Assembly (NCBI GenBank): GCA_027623875.1
Contig: JAQBUS010000025.1
Coordinates: forward strand, 1 to 9,232
Source of the DNA: Pseudomonadota bacterium
GTDB lineage: Bacteria > Pseudomonadota > Alphaproteobacteria > Rhodobacterales > Rhodobacteraceae
Direction: 5' to 3'
Length of the DNA: 9,232 nucleotides
This document shows, piece by piece, positions 6,157-9,232 of this stretch (position 1 is its first letter; each line of letters opens with the position of its first letter). Below the pieces are notes generated by a model. It was not told the origin of the DNA. It searched no databases and saw only the letters and a program-made list of their open reading frames with translations. A program made the position numbers and the translations under genes.

Positions 6157-6690
6157 CTACTTCTTCTTACCTTCTTTACGGAAGATATATTCACCTTTAT
6201 ATTTAATACCTTTGCCTTTGTAAGGCTCCGGCTTCTTCCAAGCGCGAATATTTGCCGCGACTTGCCCTACTACCTGTGAGTCAATTCCCTCAACTACGAT
6301 TTCGGTTAGCTTAGGAGCAGTAACAGTAACCCCATCTGGTACAACAAAATTTACATCGTGAGATAAACCCAGATTTAATTTTAGTATATTACCTGACATT
6401 TGAGCTCTATAACCAACTCCATTTATTTCAAGTTCTTTTTTAAACCCTACAGATACACCGGTCACCAAATTACTAACTATGGTTCTACTCATGCCCCATT
6501 GCTGGCGTGCTCTTTTTGATTTTCCTCGTGGTTCAACAACAACCTCTGTTTCTCCTACCTTGATTGTAACATCATCAGTAGCCGTGAAGGATAAAACACC
6601 CTTAGGTCCTTTTATTTCAATTTTTTGACCAGATAGCTCTGCAGACACTCCCGAAGGCAATTCCACTGGTTTTTTTCCAATACGTGACAT
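6157..6690 (-). CDS. rplF: 50S ribosomal protein L6
   Basis: L6 binds near the sarcin-ricin loop and the factor-binding site of the large subunit. From the ATG at 6690 it has 177 residues, the normal length, beginning MSRIGKKPVELPSGV. The frame stays open to an ATG at 6756, but those 22 extra codons lie inside rpsH and match nothing in L6. The two tandem L6 repeats are visible, with GPKGVLSF in the first and the C-terminal signature EPYKGKGIKYKGEYIFRKEGKK in the second. An AGGGGGA motif precedes the chosen ATG. Confidence 0.97.
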   Translation of the reverse strand: MSRIGKKPVELPSGVSAELSGQKIEIKGPKGVLSFTATDDVTIKVGETEVVVEPRGKSKRARQQWGMSRTIVSNLVTGVSVGFKKELEINGVGYRAQMSGNILKLNLGLSHDVNFVVPDGVTVTAPKLTEIVVEGIDSQVVGQVAANIRAWKKPEPYKGKGIKYKGEYIFRKEGKKK

Positions 6691-6695
6691 AACTA

Positions 6696-6702
6696 TCCCC
6701 CT
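6696..6702 (-). promoter_or_regulatory. Ribosome binding site deciding the rplF start
   Basis: AGGGGGA on the minus strand overlaps the rpsH stop codon (TAG, 6701-6703) and lies 5 nt before the ATG at 6690. It supports the 177-residue L6 rather than the longer frame opening at 6756. Confidence 0.75.
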
Positions 6703-7093
6703 AGAAGACTGTGCAAATGATTTCGCCACCAACATTATTGGCTCGCGCGCTTGCATCTGACATCACACCCTTAGGAGTGCTTACTATCGACAAGCCTAAG
6801 CCTTGGCGAACTATTGGTATATCCTTAACTCCCATGTAAACTCGTCGCCCAGGCTTAGATACCTTAGTTAATTCACGAATCACAGGGGTTCCATCATAAT
6901 ATTTAAGTTCTATCTCTAGAGTCGGAAACCCATTTTTATCTTCAGCTTTTTCATAGCCGCGAATATATCCCTCATCCTTCAATACATCCAAAACCCAAGC
7001 TCTTAACTTGGATGCCGGAGTTGTGACCAAAGCCTTCCCACGCAATTGGGAGTTTCGAATTCTAGTAAGCATATCTGCTATTGGATCATTCAT
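6701..7093 (-). CDS. rpsH: 30S ribosomal protein S8
   Basis: S8 is a primary binder of the central domain of 16S rRNA and, in E. coli, the translational repressor of the spc operon. The 130 residues start with the canonical NDPIADMLTRIRN and end with the S8 signature STPKGVMSDASARANNVGGEIICTVF. Between them are the GYIRGYE motif and the VSKPGRRVY segment. The ATG at 7093 follows a GGGGGG stretch 8 nt upstream, and only 14 nt separate it from rpsN. Whether S8 represses this operon cannot be judged from sequence alone. Confidence 0.97.
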   Translation of the reverse strand: MNDPIADMLTRIRNSQLRGKALVTTPASKLRAWVLDVLKDEGYIRGYEKAEDKNGFPTLEIELKYYDGTPVIRELTKVSKPGRRVYMGVKDIPIVRQGLGLSIVSTPKGVMSDASARANNVGGEIICTVF

Positions 7094-7107
7094 AATCTAT
7101 GCCCCCC

Positions 7108-7413
7108 TTACCAACTCGACTTTACTATACCAGGAATTTGGCCACTAGAGCCGAGTTCCCTAAGTAAAATCCTGCTAACTTTAAGCTTTCTATAATATGC
7201 ATGTGGTCGTCCAGTTAACTGACACCTGTTATGCAACCTGGTGGCAGAGCTATTTCTAGGAAGCTCTGCAAGCTTCAAGCGAGCTGTAAAACGCTCTTCC
7301 ATAGGAAGCTCTCTATTATCGGCCACCTGCTTTAGAGCCAACCTTTTTGCCGCAAACTTTTTCACAAGCTTAGCTCTTTTCTTTTCTCGTTCGACCATTG
7401 ATTTCTTTGCCAT
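7108..7413 (-). CDS. rpsN: 30S ribosomal protein S14, zinc-independent long form
   Basis: S14 is a small-subunit head protein. The 101-residue length and the single cysteine (Cys64 in HNRCQLTGRPHAYYRKLKVSR) identify the long, zinc-independent form normal in proteobacteria; the short form has four zinc-binding cysteines. The N-terminal half is basic and helical (MAKKSMVEREKKRAKLVKKF), and the end SSGQIPGIVKSSW is the typical family terminus. The ATG at 7413 has a strong GGGAGGA site, 21 nt after rplE. Confidence 0.97.
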   Translation of the reverse strand: MAKKSMVEREKKRAKLVKKFAAKRLALKQVADNRELPMEERFTARLKLAELPRNSSATRLHNRCQLTGRPHAYYRKLKVSRILLRELGSSGQIPGIVKSSW

Positions 7414-7434
7414 TTTTACTGTTCCTCCCGCGGA

Positions 7435-7998
7435 TTAATTGTTGAAGGGCATGTTGAAATGCTTCATCAATCTCTTTGCTTCCGCGTCTGTGGATGCGTT
7501 GGTGCAAATTATAATATCCATTCCCCAAACTTCATCGACTTTATCAAAGTCAACCTCCGGGAATACTATATGCTCTTTAAGACCCATGGCATAATTTCCA
7601 CCACCGTCAAAAGATTTACTAGACACCCCTCTAAAGTCACGAATACGGGGCATAGCTACTGTTATTAGCCTATCTAGAAATTCATACATACGTGCGCCTC
7701 TCAGGGTAACCTTGGTACCTAATGGCATATCTTCACGCACTCGAAATGCAGCGATAGATTTTTTTGCTTTTGTAACTACAGCTTTTTGACCTGCGATTGA
7801 GGTCAGATCTTGCTGTGCAGACTTGGCTTTTTTTGTATCTCTTACTGCTTCAGCTCCACACCCAATGTTTAGAACTATCTTATCTAAACGAGGGATTTGC
7901 ATATCGTTAGTATACGAAAATTCCTCCCGAAGCGCGGGTCTAATGCTTTCTTTGTACAGCACCTTTAATCTTGGAACGTAAGTTTCTAAATCTAACAT
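7435..7998 (-). CDS. rplE: 50S ribosomal protein L5
   Basis: L5 binds 5S rRNA and the P-site tRNA and bridges to S13. The 187 residues include the conserved LDKIVLNIGCG near 38-48, where many bacteria have NMGVGEA. Next are QKAVVTKAKKSIAAFRVREDMPLGTKVTLRG, DFRGVSSKSFDGGGNYAMGLKEHIVFPE, and the proteobacterial WGMDIIICTNASTDAEAKRLM C-terminus. The start ATG at 7998 shares one base with the rplX stop (TGATG), so translation is probably coupled. A GGAG lies 10 nt before the start. Confidence 0.97.
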   Translation of the reverse strand: MLDLETYVPRLKVLYKESIRPALREEFSYTNDMQIPRLDKIVLNIGCGAEAVRDTKKAKSAQQDLTSIAGQKAVVTKAKKSIAAFRVREDMPLGTKVTLRGARMYEFLDRLITVAMPRIRDFRGVSSKSFDGGGNYAMGLKEHIVFPEVDFDKVDEVWGMDIIICTNASTDAEAKRLMKHFNMPFNN

Positions 7999-8303
7999 CA
8001 GATGGGTTCTCCTGTAGTTTTAGCAAAACGAATTTTACTATCTCCATCTAGCCTAAAACCCACCTTGGTGACTTTGCCATCTGTGTCCATTAATGCTAAA
8101 TTACTAATCTGAATTGGCATTGCTTTCGGAACTCTGCCACCCTGAGTGCTTTGGCTTTGCTTTACATGTCGTATCGCGATATTAATACCTTCAACCAATG
8201 CCTTACCCTTAGCAGGGAAAACTTGAAGGATTTCTCCCTCTTTACCCTTATCTTTTCCAGCCAAAACGCGAACTTTATCGCCTTTCCTTAATTTTGCTGC
8301 CAT
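7998..8303 (-). CDS. rplX: 50S ribosomal protein L24
   Basis: L24 initiates assembly of the large subunit and later sits near the exit tunnel. The 101 residues contain an N-terminal KOW motif, KLRKGDKVRVLAGKDKGKEG (about 4-23), followed by VEGINIAIRHVKQSQ, the region that contacts rRNA. The ATG at 8303 lies one nucleotide after the rplN stop, with GGAGG inside the end of rplN. The 3' end overlaps rplE by one base, making rplN-rplX-rplE a single tightly coupled unit. Confidence 0.97.
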   Translation of the reverse strand: MAAKLRKGDKVRVLAGKDKGKEGEILQVFPAKGKALVEGINIAIRHVKQSQSTQGGRVPKAMPIQISNLALMDTDGKVTKVGFRLDGDSKIRFAKTTGEPI

Positions 8304-8304
8304 A

Positions 8305-8673
8305 TCACAAAACCTCCGGCGCTAATGAAATAATTTTCATGAAATTCTTAGCTCGGAGTTCTCTGACCACCGGACCAAAAATACGCGTTCCAAGTGGTTC
8401 ATTGCTGGTACTAAGAATAACAGCCGCATTTGAATCGAACCTTATCGAGGTTCCATCAGCTCTTTTTATTTCTTTTGCAGTGCGCACGACAACAGCCTTA
8501 CGCACATCTCCTTTTTTGACACGACCACGAGGGATTGCCTCCTTCACAGACACGACTATTACATCACCTACCGATGCATATCGACGCTCAGAACCACCTA
8601 ATACTTTGATGCACTGAACTCGGCGAGCGCCAGAATTATCAGCAACATCCAGATTTGTTTGCATCTGGATCAT
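8305..8673 (-). CDS. rplN: 50S ribosomal protein L14
   Basis: L14 lies at the subunit interface of the large subunit. The 122 residues start with the nearly invariant MIQMQTNLDVADNSGARRV and contain KVLGGS at 23-28, VGDVIVVSVKEAIPRGRVKKG at 35-55, and the signature RFDSNAAVIL at 78-87. The C-terminus FGPVVRELR-KNFMKIISLAPEVL is typical. The ATG at 8673 follows GGGAG with an 8-nt spacer. The 62-nt gap from rpsQ contains an imperfect inverted repeat (CCTTTGG...CCCAAGG, 8690-8711) but no clear promoter or terminator. Confidence 0.98.
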   Translation of the reverse strand: MIQMQTNLDVADNSGARRVQCIKVLGGSERRYASVGDVIVVSVKEAIPRGRVKKGDVRKAVVVRTAKEIKRADGTSIRFDSNAAVILSTSNEPLGTRIFGPVVRELRAKNFMKIISLAPEVL

Positions 8674-8735
8674 TTATTTTACTCCCGACCTTTGGAGATA
8701 ATCCCCAAGGTTTCGAATTGCCTGGTTAAAATCGC

Positions 8736-8966
8736 CTAATTGACGAGAACTTCCCAGCGTTTTGATTTTGACTTAGGCGCACACTCTTGGATACGCACTG
8801 AGTCCCCTACTTTAAATTTATTGTCTTCATCGTGAGCTCTATATTTTTTTGAACTCCGAATAATTTTCTTTAGAAGTGGGTGCCGAAATCGACGCTCCAC
8901 TTGAACCGTCACGGTTTGCTGGTTTTGGTCACTTGTTACGTTACCTGTAAGAATACGTTTAGGCAT
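8736..8966 (-). CDS. rpsQ: 30S ribosomal protein S17
   Basis: S17 is an early-assembling small-subunit protein with an OB fold that binds the 5' domain of 16S rRNA. The 76-residue protein has the S17 pattern MPKRILTGNVTSD, TVTVQVERRFRHPLLKKIIRSSKKYRAHDE (about 18-47), and KVGDSVRIQECAPKSKSKRWEV at the end; this last block is the family signature. The ATG at 8966 lies 14 nt after the rpmC stop. An AAGGA close to that stop is the probable ribosome binding site, with a slightly long 11-nt spacer. Confidence 0.96.
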   Translation of the reverse strand: MPKRILTGNVTSDQNQQTVTVQVERRFRHPLLKKIIRSSKKYRAHDEDNKFKVGDSVRIQECAPKSKSKRWEVLVN

Positions 8967-8980
8967 CTAACTTACAATCC

Positions 8981-9184
8981 TTATTCAACTGCCGCTAGCG
9001 CGGCTTTTTCATTAATAATAGTCTTCACCTGGGCTGCTTCTCTACGTGCCTGACGCACCCGAGAAGTGTTCTCAAGCTGACCCGTTGCTTGCTGAAAGCG
9101 CAAGTTAAACGACTCCTTTTTTAGCTTCTGCAACTCTTCGTTAAGTTGATCAACCGTTTTTTCTCTTAATTCCTTGGCGTTCAT
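8981..9184 (-). CDS. rpmC: 50S ribosomal protein L29
   Basis: L29 is a small two-helix protein at the tunnel exit, next to L23, where SRP and trigger factor dock. The 67 residues are almost entirely helical in composition, with MNAKELREKTVDQLNEELQ (helix 1) and the signature LKKESFNLRFQQATGQLENTSRVRQARREAAQVKTI. The ATG at 9184 is preceded by a purine-rich GGAGAGAGGA about 9 nt upstream. It is the first gene in the window. In alphaproteobacteria rplP normally precedes it. Confidence 0.96.
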   Translation of the reverse strand: MNAKELREKTVDQLNEELQKLKKESFNLRFQQATGQLENTSRVRQARREAAQVKTIINEKAALAAVE

Positions 9185-9232
9185 CGCCCAATCCTCTCTC
9201 CAGAATACCTCACTAATTTTCGATATTCTATA
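9185..9232 (-). other. Window edge upstream of rpmC, no gene identified
   Basis: Only 48 nt lie upstream of rpmC. One frame would end in a TGA overlapping the rpmC ATG, but its 16 residues do not resemble the L16 C-terminus. Another frame has TAG at 9228-9230, which could be the end of rplP. The stretch contains the rpmC ribosome binding site. The expected upstream gene, rplP, cannot be confirmed. Confidence 0.4.

Noticed and set aside
6691..6756. 22-codon N-terminal extension of rplF
   Set aside because: It lies within rpsH coding sequence, matches nothing in L6, and a strong ribosome binding site precedes the downstream ATG.
8294..8617. 107-codon open frame on the plus strand opposite rplN
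   Set aside because: It lies wholly antisense to L14, whose protein conservation explains the sequence; no independent support.
8690..8711. Imperfect inverted repeat in the rpsQ-rplN gap
   Set aside because: It has a central mismatch and an 8-nt loop with no T-run; too weak to call a regulatory element.

Overview
The window is a continuous block of translation, secretion and transcription genes, all on the minus strand. It covers the spc operon from rpmC onward, joined to the alpha operon. Read in the direction of transcription (right to left) the order is rpmC-rpsQ-rplN-rplX-rplE-rpsN-rpsH-rplF-rplR-rpsE-rpmD-rplO-secY-adk-rpsM-rpsK-rpoA-rplQ. The last gene, rplQ, runs off the left edge. 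No mobile element, CRISPR array, tRNA or rRNA was seen, and every ORF of reasonable size on the plus strand is a shadow of these genes.

The organism is most likely an alphaproteobacterium with modest GC content. An adk gene between secY and rpsM, no rpmJ after secY, and no rpsD between rpsK and rpoA together form the usual alphaproteobacterial arrangement. The SecY N-terminus, a 338-residue RNA polymerase alpha subunit and the proteobacterial cysteine-poor S14 fit this. I cannot name a genus.

Layout: 9232-4479 is a tightly packed ribosomal cluster, with gaps of 0-63 nt and one 1-nt overlap (rplX/rplE). At 4478-4354 is a 125-nt gap holding the best promoter candidate of the window (TTG-type -35, 17-nt spacer, perfect TATAAT). 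Then come secY and adk, coupled by a 4-nt overlap, followed by a 188-nt AT-rich gap. Next are rpsM and rpsK, a 107-nt structured gap, rpoA, a 124-nt gap with three small hairpins, and the start of rplQ.

Together the genes supply 15 ribosomal proteins of both subunits, the core of the Sec translocon, adenylate kinase and the alpha subunit that nucleates RNA polymerase assembly. I see no previously undescribed system. The observations worth a second look are in the non-coding gaps (possible promoter, possible alternative RNA structures) and in start-site choice (rpsM appears to start at TTG).
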